Shown: piece after piece, positions 46,494-55,516 of the stretch
How the letters are laid out: each line of letters starts with the position of its first letter
Numbering within the stretch: the stretch's first letter is position 1
Assembly (NCBI GenBank): GCA_934635045.1
Contig: CAKTZA010000001.1
Coordinates: forward strand, 1-64,000
Direction of reading: 5' to 3'
From: an uncultured Kiritimatiellota bacterium
Lineage (GTDB): Bacteria > Verrucomicrobiota > Kiritimatiellia > RFP12 > UBA1067
DNA: 64,000 bases
Program-made: the position numbers and the translations under genes
The notes under the pieces: model-generated
What the model saw: the letters and a program-made list of their open reading frames with translations, nothing else
Databases searched by the model: none
Told to the model about the DNA's origin: nothing

Positions 46494-49400
46494 TCAGGGC
46501 TGTCCGTCAAGCGCGATCGACCAGTCGCCCGTCGCGCAGTTGAAGCGGCAGCGGTACGTCGTGCCGTCGGGCGCGCGGCGCAGGAAGAGGATCTCGTCGT
46601 CCGGATCGTCCGGCGTCAGCCAGACGGTCTCGCCCCGCGCGCCGAACGCCGGCTCGCGCTTGAGCGCGCAGAGGCGGCGGATGACGGACGGCCGGCCCGG
46701 CGCGGGCGCCGCGCGCCAGTCGATCGGCGTCGGCCCGAAGATCGAGTAGCGCCGGTCCCAGCCGATCTCCTGGCCCATCCAGAGCATCGGCACGCCGTCA
46801 AGCGCGAACGAGAGCGCGATGCCGCATTCGGCGCGCCTGTGTCCCCAGCGTGTCTCGTTGCGGCGGGACCCCGAATCCGCCGCCACATCGTGCGTGTCGG
46901 TGCAGCGCATCCACGCGACGCCCGCCGGGCCCTGCGCGCGCTCCTTCTCCCATTGCCGGCGCACATGGCTCGCCGGGAGACGCCCGCCCAGCGCCTCGCA
47001 GATGCCGTTGTGGCTCGCGATGAACCCGTAGAGCATGTCGAACGCCTTTTCGGCGTAGGACGCCTTTGTGCCCTCCAGGAGCATGACGACGCCCTTTTTC
47101 GCCGCGTCGATCTCCTGCCGCGCCGCCTCCCAGAAGTCGAGCGGCACGAGGTCGCCGACATCGCAGCGGAAGCCGTCCACGCCGCAGTCGCGGATCCACA
47201 TGAGCAGCGAGTCGGTCAGGTAGCGGCGCAGCCCCGCGTTCGCGAAGTCGAGCTGCGGGAACGACCATTCGCCCAGCAGGAAGCCGCCGTCCGCGTCGCG
47301 CTTCACCCAGTCGGGGTGGTCCTTCAGGAAGACCGCCTTCGGCCCGCAGTGGAAGAAGACGACGTCCGTCATCACCTTCATCCCGAGCGCGTGCGCCGTC
47401 TTCACGAAGCGCCGGAAGTCGTCCTTCGTGCCCATCGACGGCTCGACGGACATGAAGTCGGCCGGGCGGTACGGGTTGCGCGAGGGGGAAAAGCCGCTCG
47501 CCTTCTGCCGCCGGCTCATGTACTTCGGGTCGGCGTCCCTGTCGGACGCCGTGACCGGGCAAAGGTAGACCCACGTCAGCCCAAGGCCGGCAAGGCGCGG
47601 CAGCTCGCGTTCCGCCGCCGCGAACGTCCCCTCGCGCGTGAAGCTCGCGACGTCAAGCTGGTAGATCGCCTCGTTGAAGAGCGAGGACGGCACTTTCCTC
47701 GCGCCAAAGGCGCGGATCTTCAGGTCGCCCCACTGCACGCACGCGTCGCCCTCGTTCATCGTGAAGGTGACCCACTTCTCGCCCGTCCAGTCCGGCGTGC
47801 CGGAAAGGACGCCCGTCTCCGCATCGAACGAGAGCCCCTTCGGGACGGGCTCGGCGCCAAGGCCCTTGAGGCGGATCTCGTACGGCTTCCGGCTTGCGTA
47901 GGAGAACGCATACGAGAACGGCTCGCCCGGGCGCACGCAGATCGCCGCCGGGCTCGTCATCGCCGGGTACTTCGCCTTCGACCAGTAAGCCGGCGCGTGC
48001 GGCTTCGCCGCCACGTGCCGGAACGTGACGGCGTTCGTCGTCGCGGCGTCGAAGCCGACGAACGCCGTGACCGGGCCGGACTCGTCCGCCCATTCGTGCG
48101 CGGCGTTGTAGAGCTTCAGCTCCTCGAAGCCGACCGGGAAGGAGACCTCGCGCGTCTCGCCGGGCGCCAGCTCGACGCGCCGGAAGCCCTTCAGCTCCCG
48201 CTCGCGCGGAATGACGGAGGCCAATTCGCGCCGCAGGTAGAGCTGCACGACGGCCGCGCCCGCGCGAGGCCCCGTGTTGGAAACGCGCGCCGAGACCGCG
48301 CCGTCCGCAAAGACCGGCCGCGAGCAGTCGAACGTCGTGTAGGAGAGGCCGTAGCCGAAGGGGTACAGCGGCTGCGTCGAGCCGTCCACCCACGCATCGT
48401 ACATCCACGCGCGGCGTTCGCGATGCGAGAGCGGAATCTGGCCGATCGCGCGCGGGAAGGTCTGCGGCAGACGGCCGGACGGATTGACGCGTCCCGACAG
48501 GACGTCCGCGAGGCCATGCCCGCCCTCCGTCCCCGGGAAGAACGAGAAGACGACGGCATCCGCCGTCTCGCGCAGATCCGTCAGGATCAGGGGCCGCGCC
48601 GCCAGCACGACGGCGACGACGCGCTTGCCCTGCGCCTTCAGGGCCCTGATCGCGGCGAGCTGGTCGTCCGGCACGACGGGCCGGAGCCGGCTGTGATGCT
48701 CGCCGCCCCATGCGACCCGCTCGCCCGCGCAGTAGACGACCGTGTCGGCCTCCGCAACCGCCACGAGGTTCGCGCCCCAGGCCTCCAGCAGCCCCTGACG
48801 CAGCGTCACCGTCTCGTTCGTGCGGCCCTGCGGCGACCAGTCGCCGAGCTGATCCTTCGGCGCGTCGGCCAGCGGCCCCGCAACGGCGATCTTCGCCGAC
48901 GGCGACAGCGGCAGGACGCCGCGCGCGTTTTCGAGCAGCACCGCGCCCTCGGCCACCGCGCGCCGGGCGACCGCGCGGTTCGCCGCCGTGAACTGGGCCG
49001 CGGCCTCCGCCGCCGCGTCGCAGCCGCGCGCGAACGGGTCGTCGAAGAGCCCCAGCCGGAACTTGAGCGTCAGGCAGTTGACGCAGGCCGCGTCCAGCAG
49101 GTACTCCGCGACCTGACCCGTGCGGACGAGCCCCGGCAGCTCGTCGCCGTAGATGTCAGAGCGCATGTCCGCGTCGATGCCGGCCTCCAGCGCGCGGCGC
49201 GCGGACTCCTGCGGGCCGGACGAGATGCCGTAGCGTTCGGCGCTTTTGATCGTCTGCCAGTCCGTCATGAGCTGGCCCCGGAAGCCGAGCCCGTCGCGCA
49301 GGACGGTCCGGCAGAGGAAGCGGTTGAACGTCGCGTCGTCCGCGTCGAACGGCGTGTAGGCGCACATCACGGCGTCCACGCCCGCCGCGATCGCCGCGCG

Positions 49401-50102
49401 ATAGGGCGGCAGGTACGTCTCTTCGAGCTCGCGCAGGGAGAAGTCCGCCGGATGGTAGTCGCGGCCGGCCCGCAGCGACGCATAGCCCGCGAAATGCTTG
49501 ACGCAGGCGGCCATGTGGCGGCGGAAGCCCCGGACGCGCGCGGCCGTCAGCGTCGCCGAGAGGTACGGCTCCTCGCCGCTCGTCTCGCAGATGCGCCCCC
49601 AGCGCGGATCGTCCGAGATGTCGCACATCGGCGCGTAGGTGAGGTGGATGCCGGCGGCGGACGCCTCGCGCGCGGCCATTTCCTCGCAGGCCTCGACGAG
49701 CGCCGCGTTCCAGGTCGCGGCCGTGCCGAGCCCGACCGGCAGCACCGTGCGGTAGCCGTGCGTGACGTCGTGGTGGAAGATGAACGGGATCTTCAGGCGC
49801 GACGTCCGCAGCTTGAGCGCCTGCAGCTCGCGCGCCTGCCGCGCACCGCTGATGTGCATGATCGCCCCGTAGGAACGGCCCTGCGCGAGCCGGTTCGTGA
49901 AGGCCGCGTAGAGGTCGGGCTCGTTGACGAAGTGGATCAGCAGCTCGTCCGCCTTCTCCTCCAGCGTCATCTCCGCCGTCAGCAGCCGCGCACGCTCCTC
50001 AGGCGCTTTCGCGCGATCCATCCACAGGGGATCGCCGGCCGACGACGTCAGCGCGCTCGCAACGATCCACCCAAGGCCAATCCGTTTCATTTTCCGATTC
50101 AT
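46494..50102 (-). CDS. Secreted GH3-GH13 fusion (beta-glucosidase-like plus alpha-amylase-like)
   Basis: A 1202-aa protein joining two unrelated hydrolase families. GH3 occupies about 30-690, with KHFAGY, the nucleophile Asp in LMTDWQTI near residue 281, and a C-terminal GH3/FnIII sandwich (RRVELAPGETREVSFPVGF). A short putative-Ig segment (LSFDAETGVLSGTPDWTG) leads into a GH13 barrel (about 815-1200) with nucleophile Asp in GFRCDVGDLVP (~981), acid/base Glu in LLEGTKA (~1010) and the third Asp in CTDTHD. Both active sites look complete. Start MNRKMKRIGLGW (50102) opens a signal peptide. The leader is about 55 nt. Confidence 0.88.
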   Translation of the reverse strand: MNRKMKRIGLGWIVASALTSSAGDPLWMDRAKAPEERARLLTAEMTLEEKADELLIHFVNEPDLYAAFTNRLAQGRSYGAIMHISGARQARELQALKLRTSRLKIPFIFHHDVTHGYRTVLPVGLGTAATWNAALVEACEEMAAREASAAGIHLTYAPMCDISDDPRWGRICETSGEEPYLSATLTAARVRGFRRHMAACVKHFAGYASLRAGRDYHPADFSLRELEETYLPPYRAAIAAGVDAVMCAYTPFDADDATFNRFLCRTVLRDGLGFRGQLMTDWQTIKSAERYGISSGPQESARRALEAGIDADMRSDIYGDELPGLVRTGQVAEYLLDAACVNCLTLKFRLGLFDDPFARGCDAAAEAAAQFTAANRAVARRAVAEGAVLLENARGVLPLSPSAKIAVAGPLADAPKDQLGDWSPQGRTNETVTLRQGLLEAWGANLVAVAEADTVVYCAGERVAWGGEHHSRLRPVVPDDQLAAIRALKAQGKRVVAVVLAARPLILTDLRETADAVVFSFFPGTEGGHGLADVLSGRVNPSGRLPQTFPRAIGQIPLSHRERRAWMYDAWVDGSTQPLYPFGYGLSYTTFDCSRPVFADGAVSARVSNTGPRAGAAVVQLYLRRELASVIPRERELKGFRRVELAPGETREVSFPVGFEELKLYNAAHEWADESGPVTAFVGFDAATTNAVTFRHVAAKPHAPAYWSKAKYPAMTSPAAICVRPGEPFSYAFSYASRKPYEIRLKGLGAEPVPKGLSFDAETGVLSGTPDWTGEKWVTFTMNEGDACVQWGDLKIRAFGARKVPSSLFNEAIYQLDVASFTREGTFAAAERELPRLAGLGLTWVYLCPVTASDRDADPKYMSRRQKASGFSPSRNPYRPADFMSVEPSMGTKDDFRRFVKTAHALGMKVMTDVVFFHCGPKAVFLKDHPDWVKRDADGGFLLGEWSFPQLDFANAGLRRYLTDSLLMWIRDCGVDGFRCDVGDLVPLDFWEAARQEIDAAKKGVVMLLEGTKASYAEKAFDMLYGFIASHNGICEALGGRLPASHVRRQWEKERAQGPAGVAWMRCTDTHDVAADSGSRRNETRWGHRRAECGIALSFALDGVPMLWMGQEIGWDRRYSIFGPTPIDWRAAPAPGRPSVIRRLCALKREPAFGARGETVWLTPDDPDDEILFLRRAPDGTTYRCRFNCATGDWSIALDGQP

Positions 50103-50161
50103 CTCAACAGACCTTCCACTGCCCGCCCCTGTCCGAACCGACACGGACGGTTTCGCGGGCG

Positions 50162-50167
50162 ATTATA
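50162..50167 (-). promoter_or_regulatory. Promoter of the GH3-GH13 gene
   Basis: Minus strand TTTGATATAATCGCCC: TATAAT with TTTGA upstream, 59 bp before the ATG. Confidence 0.65.
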
Positions 50168-50234
50168 TCAAATTCTCCGACACCCCGAAAAGTACCTAAT
50201 CGGGTAGTGCGACAGGCGGCCGCCCGCCGCGCGC

Positions 50235-51128
50235 TCACTTCCGCTTCGGCTGCGTCGCTTTCTTCGCGGGCGGCGCGGTCTTCTTGACGGGCGCGAGGGC
50301 CGTCTTCTTCTTCACCGCCGCCTTCGGCTTCGTCGCCGCCGGACGCGCCACGGGCTTGGGCTTGGCCTTGGGCGCGGCTTTCTTCGGCGGCGTCGCGATG
50401 CGCGGCGCGAGCTTCGGCGCCGGGGAGACGGGCCTCGGCGCGCCATAGGCGGCGACCATCGTGTCGATGTTGCCGTACAGCACCTTCTGGAGATACGGGT
50501 CGGCCTGCTTCAGCCGCCCGGCGCGCGTGTCCGGGTCGTAGGCGGGGCGCGTCTTGAGGTCGAGCTGCCGCCGGACGGACGGCATGGCGAAGAGCATGCC
50601 GCACCGCTTGCGCCCGCGGTGCCGGTAGCGGTGCCATCTGTTCGGCGGCCCGTACGCGACGTGGCTGTGGCAGACGACGCGGTGGTCGGGGATGCGGTAC
50701 ATGGACTGGAGCTCCTTCACGAGCGTGCGGATCGCGCGGATCTGCACGAGGGGCATCGCCTTGTCGTGATGGCCGACGCATTCGATGCCGATCGAGAACT
50801 TGTCGACGTCCTCCTTGCCGCTCCACATCGAGCGGCCCGCGTGGAACGCCTCGCGGTCGCGGTCGACGATGCGGTAGACGGAGCCGTCCTCGGTCACGCA
50901 GAAATGGCATTCGCCGCGTTCCGAAAGCTTGTTGAGGGAACTGCGCGCGGGCGCCTCGGTCGTGTGCAGCACGATAAGCTCCGTTGACGCGCGGATCTTG
51001 CGTTCGGGGTTGCGCGGCGACCGATAGCGGTTCGAGGCATCGATCGCCGGGGCGCTCAACGAGAAAAACGCCAGCGCGAGGGTCAGCAAGACCCCCGTGC
51101 GCACGTTGCGTCCTTCTCGAAATGTCAT
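50235..51128 (-). CDS. N-acetylmuramoyl-L-alanine amidase (amidase_2) with basic KPA-rich tail
   Basis: A 297-aa exported amidase that cuts the lactyl-peptide bond in peptidoglycan. Signal peptide VLLTLALAFFSLSAPA; amidase_2/PGRP domain (about 40-185) with LIVLHTTE and VCHSHVAYG carrying zinc-ligand histidines and GIECVGHH. The last ~75 residues are K/P/A repeats (KPKPVARPAATKPK), a likely wall- or envelope-binding tail. I chose ATG 51128, 6 nt from a TATAAT; the upstream ATG at 51182 would place the promoter inside the gene. Confidence 0.88.
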   Translation of the reverse strand: MTFREGRNVRTGVLLTLALAFFSLSAPAIDASNRYRSPRNPERKIRASTELIVLHTTEAPARSSLNKLSERGECHFCVTEDGSVYRIVDRDREAFHAGRSMWSGKEDVDKFSIGIECVGHHDKAMPLVQIRAIRTLVKELQSMYRIPDHRVVCHSHVAYGPPNRWHRYRHRGRKRCGMLFAMPSVRRQLDLKTRPAYDPDTRAGRLKQADPYLQKVLYGNIDTMVAAYGAPRPVSPAPKLAPRIATPPKKAAPKAKPKPVARPAATKPKAAVKKKTALAPVKKTAPPAKKATQPKRK

Positions 51129-51134
51129 GTCGTT

Positions 51135-51140
51135 ATTATA
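51135..51140 (-). promoter_or_regulatory. Extended -10, 6 nt before the amidase ATG (leaderless)
   Basis: Minus strand GATGGTATAATAACGAC then ATG. It is divergent from the mscS promoter 60 bp away. Confidence 0.7.
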
Positions 51141-51201
51141 CCATCTCTGCCGTTCGCTGGGCACGCGAACGAGCGTACGCACGTTCGCCGCGCAAATGTG
51201 C

Positions 51202-51207
51202 TATAAT
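51202..51207 (+). promoter_or_regulatory. mscS promoter
   Basis: TGTGCTATAATGGCGG: TATAAT with TGC upstream, with a leader of about 25 nt containing AAGGAT. Confidence 0.7.
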
Positions 51208-51238
51208 GGCGGCCTACCCTCAAACAAGGATCACACAC

Positions 51239-52063
51239 ATGGAAAACATGGCAAGCGAACTCACGAACGTCGTCAACTGGCTGACCGAAAGGGGCCTGAC
51301 ATTCGCCCTCAACCTGGCCAGCGCCCTGGTCATCCTCCTCGCCGGATGGCTCGCCACGAAGCTCATCGTCGCGGCCGTCGGCAAGGCCGTCGAGAAGGGG
51401 CCCCAGAAGAACACGCTCTTCGCCAACTTCATCCGCAACGTCACGTCGAAGGTCTGCTGGTCCGTCCTGCTCGTGGTCGTCCTCGGCAAGCTCGGCGTGA
51501 ACGTCGCGCCGATCATCGCCGGCCTCGGCGTCACGGGGTTCATCCTCGGCTTCGCCTTCCAGGAATCGCTCGGCAACCTCGCCTCGGGCCTGATGATCGC
51601 CATCAACGAGCCGTTCAAGATCGGCGACTACGTCATCGTCGCCGGGAACGAGGGCACCGTCCAGAAGGTCGACATGATGGCGACGGTGCTCACGACGGGC
51701 GACAACAAGAAGATCATCATCCCGAACAAGAGCGCGTGGGGCAGCCCGATCGTCAACTTCTCGGCCCTCGGACGCCGCCGCGTCGACCTCAAGATCGGCA
51801 TCGACTACTCGTGCGACGTCGCGAAAGCCATCCGCGTCGCCCTCGAGACGCTGCCGACCGTGCCGGGCGTACTCGCCGAGCCGGCCCCGGCGGTGTTCGT
51901 CGCCTCGCTTGACGACAGCCAGGTCACGCTCAACATCCGCCCGTGGACGGATGGCTCGACGTACTGGACGGTCTACAACGACGTGCAGATCGCCATCAAG
52001 ACGGCGTTCGAGCGCAATGACATCGCCATCCCCTTCCCGCAACTCACGATCCATTCGGTCTGA
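51239..52063 (+). CDS. mscS: Small-conductance mechanosensitive channel (MscS family)
   Basis: A 274-aa inner membrane channel that opens under hypo-osmotic stress. Three hydrophobic segments (LTFALNLASALVILLAGWLA; VCWSVLLVVVLGKLGV; the pore helix VAPIIAGLGVTGFILGFA) are followed by FQESLGNLASGLMI and the beta domain (FKIGDYVIVAGNEGTVQKV, IIIPNKSAWGSPIVNFS). Length and order match minimal MscS proteins. Convergent with the aldolase gene; the short gap holds a CTGACCGGTCAG palindrome. Confidence 0.94.
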   Translation: MENMASELTNVVNWLTERGLTFALNLASALVILLAGWLATKLIVAAVGKAVEKGPQKNTLFANFIRNVTSKVCWSVLLVVVLGKLGVNVAPIIAGLGVTGFILGFAFQESLGNLASGLMIAINEPFKIGDYVIVAGNEGTVQKVDMMATVLTTGDNKKIIIPNKSAWGSPIVNFSALGRRRVDLKIGIDYSCDVAKAIRVALETLPTVPGVLAEPAPAVFVASLDDSQVTLNIRPWTDGSTYWTVYNDVQIAIKTAFERNDIAIPFPQLTIHSV

Positions 52064-52080
52064 CGCGGCCGGCTGACCGG

Positions 52081-52935
52081 TCAGGCCCTGCCGACCGAGC
52101 CGAAGAGCCGGAGCTTCTCCGCGACGACCGCCTTGATCGCCGCGACTTTCGCCTTGCGCGTGTCGAGGTAGTCCCACGTCACGATCTTCGTGCGGTCGTG
52201 CGCGTCGCACGACTCGTACATCGCGCGCATGCCCGCGCAGACCATGTCGGTGTGGATGTTCATCTTCGCGACGCCGCGCGCGATCGCGTTGCGGAAGTCG
52301 TCCGCCGAAAGCCCCGACCCGCCGTGCATCACGAGCGGACACGCCACGGCGGCGTTCAGCTCCGCAATGCGGTCAAGCTGGATGCAGGGCTTCGACTTGT
52401 AGACGCCATGCGCGTTGCCGACCGCGACGGCGAGCGCGTCGACGCCCGTCTTCGTCTGGAAGTCGACCGCCTCGGCGACCGTCGTGTACTGCCCGTTCCT
52501 GTCGTCGCCCTCCTGCGCGAGGCCGACATGGCCGATCTCGCCCTCGATCGTCGCGCCGAAGGCGTGGGCGATCTTCGTGACCTCGGCCGTCTCGGCGACG
52601 TTCGTCGCATAGTCCTTCGCCGAGGCGTCGTACATGACGGACGAGAAGCCCTCCTTCAGCGCCTCCATCGTCTTCTCGAACGTGAGGCCGTGGTCGTAGT
52701 GCACGACGACCGGCACCGACGCGCGCTTCGCCGCCGCGACGAGCGCCGGGGCGATGAGCGGCAGGTCGCCGTAGGGCAGCAGGACTTCCGCCGTGCCGAT
52801 GATGATCGGGCTCCGCAGCTCCTCGGCGGCGGAAATCGCAGCCTCCAGCATGTCGGTGTCATGGGTGTTGAAGAGGCCGACCGCATACTTTTCGGCCTTC
52901 GCCCTCTTCAGGACTTGATCGAGATTGACGAGCAT
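52081..52935 (-). CDS. Class II fructose/tagatose-bisphosphate aldolase family protein
   Basis: A 284-aa zinc aldolase that reversibly cleaves a ketose-1,6-bisphosphate to DHAP and glyceraldehyde-3-phosphate (or a related reaction). Metal and substrate motifs are clear: VVVHYDHGLTFEKT, GEIGHVGLAQEG, CPLVMHGGSGLS and VAKMNIHTDM. The size fits the GatY/KbaY/Fba short type; sequence alone does not settle fructose versus tagatose. It has its own promoter at 52968-52973. Confidence 0.9.
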   Translation of the reverse strand: MLVNLDQVLKRAKAEKYAVGLFNTHDTDMLEAAISAAEELRSPIIIGTAEVLLPYGDLPLIAPALVAAAKRASVPVVVHYDHGLTFEKTMEALKEGFSSVMYDASAKDYATNVAETAEVTKIAHAFGATIEGEIGHVGLAQEGDDRNGQYTTVAEAVDFQTKTGVDALAVAVGNAHGVYKSKPCIQLDRIAELNAAVACPLVMHGGSGLSADDFRNAIARGVAKMNIHTDMVCAGMRAMYESCDAHDRTKIVTWDYLDTRKAKVAAIKAVVAEKLRLFGSVGRA

Positions 52936-52967
52936 TTTCAGAAACCTTTCATTCGTTCAGTTCCCGT

Positions 52968-52973
52968 AGTATA
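52968..52973 (-). promoter_or_regulatory. Aldolase promoter
   Basis: Minus strand TTTGCTATACTACGGG: TATACT with TTTGC upstream, about 32 bp before the ATG. Confidence 0.65.
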
Positions 52974-53030
52974 GCAAATTTTCGGTTCTGCAGACGGGCG
53001 AACCGACCCAGCGAACCCAGCGGTTTTTGG

Positions 53031-53036
53031 TATACT
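53031..53036 (+). promoter_or_regulatory. mnmA promoter
   Basis: TTTTTGGTATACTACTCG: TATACT with TTTGG upstream, with a short leader containing AAAAGGGA before ATG 53056. Confidence 0.65.
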
Positions 53037-53055
53037 ACTCGCCCAAAAGGGAAAA

Positions 53056-54012
53056 ATGAGAATTGCCGTCGGAATTTCGGGCGGAGTCGATTCCGCCGTC
53101 TCGGCCTTGCTTCTGAAGGAGCAGGGGCACGAAGTCATTGGCGTCACGATGTCGCTGGGCCGTGCGGACGAGGCGAAGACGCAGGCCGAGGCGCGCGAAG
53201 TCGCCGACCGGCTCGGCATCCGATTCGCCGTCGCCGACCTCGCATCCGACTGGGCGCGCGACGTTTTGCGCTACGTGTCGGACGAGTATCGCGGCGGGCG
53301 GACGCCGAACCCGTGCATCCGCTGCAACGAGCGCGTGAAGTTCGGGCTTCTGCCGCGCTGGGCGTTCGCGACGCTCGGCTGCGACCGCTTCGCGACGGGG
53401 CACTACGCGCGGCTTGTGCCGGGGCCGGACGGCCGTGTGCGCCTCTTGCGGGCGGTCGACAAGTCGAAAGACCAGTCCTATTTTCTCTACCGCCTCGCGC
53501 CGGACATTCTCGCGCGAACCGTCTTTCCGCTGGGCGCGCGGACGAAGACCGAGGTGCGCGCGATTGGACGCGCGGCGGGGTTCGCCGCCGCCGACCGTGC
53601 GGACAGCCAGGACTTCTGCGGCGGCAACGTGCGGACGCTCATCGGCGCTGCGCCGCGCACGGGCGCGATCGTCCGCGCGTCGGACGGCAAGGTGCTCGGT
53701 ACGCACAGCGGCTACTGGAACTACACGATCGGCAAGCGCAAGGGCCTCGGCATCGGCGGCGGCACGCCCTACTACGTGATTGGGCTCGACGCCGCGCGCA
53801 ACGAGGTTCGGGTCGGCACGAAGGAAGAGGCCGTCCGCTACGACCTGGAACTGCGCGACTGCGTGGGCGAGATCGACCTGTCGCTGCCCGTCAAGGTGCG
53901 GAGCGCAGGCGAGCCGCGCCTGTTGAAGGACGGCATCGCGGGCCTTGCGCCGGGGCAGTCCGCCGTCTTCTACCGGGGGGACGAGGTCGTGGGCGGTGGT
54001 ATCATCGCCTGA
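53056..54012 (+). CDS. mnmA: tRNA-specific 2-thiouridylase
   Basis: A 318-aa enzyme that thiolates U34 of Lys, Glu and Gln tRNAs. The PP-loop is GISGGVDSAV (residues 6-15), the first catalytic cysteine is in NPCIRCN, and the second in SQDFCGG. DKSKDQSYFLYRL and GLGIGGGTPYYVIG are further family motifs. It is about 40 residues shorter than typical MnmA, mainly in the C-terminal barrel, though the order of motifs is intact. Confidence 0.93.
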   Translation: MRIAVGISGGVDSAVSALLLKEQGHEVIGVTMSLGRADEAKTQAEAREVADRLGIRFAVADLASDWARDVLRYVSDEYRGGRTPNPCIRCNERVKFGLLPRWAFATLGCDRFATGHYARLVPGPDGRVRLLRAVDKSKDQSYFLYRLAPDILARTVFPLGARTKTEVRAIGRAAGFAAADRADSQDFCGGNVRTLIGAAPRTGAIVRASDGKVLGTHSGYWNYTIGKRKGLGIGGGTPYYVIGLDAARNEVRVGTKEEAVRYDLELRDCVGEIDLSLPVKVRSAGEPRLLKDGIAGLAPGQSAVFYRGDEVVGGGIIA

Positions 54013-54019
54013 ATTGTGG

Positions 54020-54025
54020 TACAAT
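54020..54025 (+). promoter_or_regulatory. Extended -10, 8 nt before a small membrane-protein ATG (leaderless)
   Basis: ATTGTGGTACAATACGAAACC then ATG at 54034. TACAAT with TGG upstream; the gap of 8 nt equals that of other leaderless genes here. Confidence 0.65.
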
Positions 54026-54033
54026 ACGAAACC

Positions 54034-54213
54034 ATGAAGAAAGAAGCGTTGGTTTTCCTTGCGGTGGTCGTCGTCTCGCTCGTGACGGCGCACATCTGCC
54101 ACACCCATTTCCCCGGCGTCGCGCCGATGATCAAGCCGATGGCCTGGCCGTTCGTCTGCCTTGCGGTTCTGCTCGTGCGGCGGCTCGCGGCGCAGCGGAA
54201 GCGCGACCGCTAA
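54034..54213 (+). CDS. Small hypothetical membrane protein
   Basis: A 59-aa protein with two hydrophobic stretches (ALVFLAVVVVSLVTAHIC and PMAWPFVCLAVLLV) and a basic end (RRLAAQRKRDR). No family is recognised. The start ATG at 54034 is preferred to an upstream GTG because the latter lies in the promoter. It is 16 bp upstream of proA and may be co-transcribed with it. Confidence 0.6.
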   Translation: MKKEALVFLAVVVVSLVTAHICHTHFPGVAPMIKPMAWPFVCLAVLLVRRLAAQRKRDR

Positions 54214-54228
54214 ACGGGAGGCACGACG

Positions 54229-55440
54229 ATGGCAGAAGACGTCAAAGGCTACATTCAGGGCTTGGCCGCGCGCGCGCGTGCGGCGGCGGGTGCGCTCGTG
54301 CAACGCACGGCCGACGAGAAGAATGCCGCGCTGCTGAAGGTTGCGGACGCGCTGGAGGCGCAGCGCGCGGCGATTGTGGCGGCCAATGCGTCCGACGTCG
54401 CGCAGGCGAAGGCGACGGGCCTTGCGCCCGCGCTCGTCGACCGCCTGACGCTGACGGACGCGCGGTTCGCCGCGATGGTCGAAGGGGTGCGCGCCGTCGC
54501 GCGGCTCGCGGATCCCGTCGGCGAGACGATCGAGACGCGGGAACGTCCGAGCGGCATCACGATCCGCAAGGTGCGCGTGCCGTTCGGCGTCGTGGCTGTC
54601 GTCTTCGAGAGCCGTCCGAACGTCTTCGTCGACACGGCGGCCCTGTGCCTCAAGACCGGCAACGCAGTCGTTTTGCGCGGCGGCAAGGAGGCGTTCGCGA
54701 CGAACCGCGCGCTCGCGGCGGCGGTGAAGGAGGGACTGGGCGATCTGGCGGAGGCCGTGCAGTTCGTGGACGTCCTCGACCACGCGGCGGTCACGGAGCT
54801 CGTGCGGGCCGTGGGGCTGGTCGATGTCGCCATTCCGCGCGGCGGCGAGCGGCTGATCCGCGCGATGTGCGAGGCGGCGCTCGTGCCCGTGCTGAAGCAC
54901 TACAAGGGCGTCTGCCACATCTACGTGGACGACAAGGCCGACCTCGCGATGGCGCTCGCGATTCTCGACAACGCGAAAGTCCAGCGTCCCGGCGTCTGCA
55001 ACGCGGCGGAGTGCCTGCTCGTCCACGAGAGGCTCGCGCCGCTCTTCCTGCCGATGGTGCGGGCGTGGGCGGCGGACAAGGGCGTGACGTTGCACGAGTC
55101 CGGGCAGGACTGGGAACGCGAGTTCCTGGCGCTGGAGATGAACGTCGGCGTCGTGAAGGACGTGCGCGGGGCGATTGACCACATCAACCGCTACGGCTCG
55201 CATCACTCCGACTGCATCGTGACGAACGACGCGGCGCGGGCGCAGGAGTTCCTGCGCGATGTCGATTCGGCGTGTGTCTACCACAACGTCTCGACGCGCT
55301 TCACGGACGGCGGCGAGTTCGGCATGGGCGCGGAGATCGGCATCTCGACGGACAAGCTGCACGCGCGCGGCCCGATGGGGCTGACGGAACTGACGACCTA
55401 CAAGTACGAAATTAGCGGCGACGGGATTGTCAGGAAGTAA
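54229..55440 (+). CDS. proA: Glutamate-5-semialdehyde dehydrogenase
   Basis: A 403-aa cytoplasmic enzyme that reduces gamma-glutamyl phosphate in proline synthesis. Family motifs: GVVAVVFESRPNVFVD, NAVVLRGGKEA, the catalytic Cys in RPGVCNAAECLLVH, and NRYGSHHSDCIVTND. Length is slightly below the usual ~415 aa. ATG 54229 follows GGGAGG. No proB is in the window. Confidence 0.95.
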   Translation: MAEDVKGYIQGLAARARAAAGALVQRTADEKNAALLKVADALEAQRAAIVAANASDVAQAKATGLAPALVDRLTLTDARFAAMVEGVRAVARLADPVGETIETRERPSGITIRKVRVPFGVVAVVFESRPNVFVDTAALCLKTGNAVVLRGGKEAFATNRALAAAVKEGLGDLAEAVQFVDVLDHAAVTELVRAVGLVDVAIPRGGERLIRAMCEAALVPVLKHYKGVCHIYVDDKADLAMALAILDNAKVQRPGVCNAAECLLVHERLAPLFLPMVRAWAADKGVTLHESGQDWEREFLALEMNVGVVKDVRGAIDHINRYGSHHSDCIVTNDAARAQEFLRDVDSACVYHNVSTRFTDGGEFGMGAEIGISTDKLHARGPMGLTELTTYKYEISGDGIVRK

Positions 55441-55516
55441 GAAGTAAGAAGGAAAAAGGAAAAAGGAAGAAGGAAGAAGTGAGGAAGGAAAAAGTGAGGA
55501 AGGAAAGCGTGAGGAG
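55440..55516 (+). repeat. Purine-only low-complexity tract with 15-bp start-site duplication
   Basis: A nearly pure A/G stretch between proA and the barrel gene. Its end holds GTGAGGAAGGAAAAA and GTGAGGAAGGAAAGC in tandem, then GTGAGGAGG, so each of three GTG codons has its own AGGAAGGA-type ribosome site except the first, which uses similar A/G repeats. Confidence 0.75.

Noticed and set aside
46232..46510. A complete 92-aa minus-strand gene
   Set aside because: The protein-like pieces lie in two different frames with stops between them, so it is treated as a remnant.
52064..52085. Rho-independent terminator between mscS and the aldolase
   Set aside because: CTGACCGGTCAG is a palindrome but no U tract follows on either strand.
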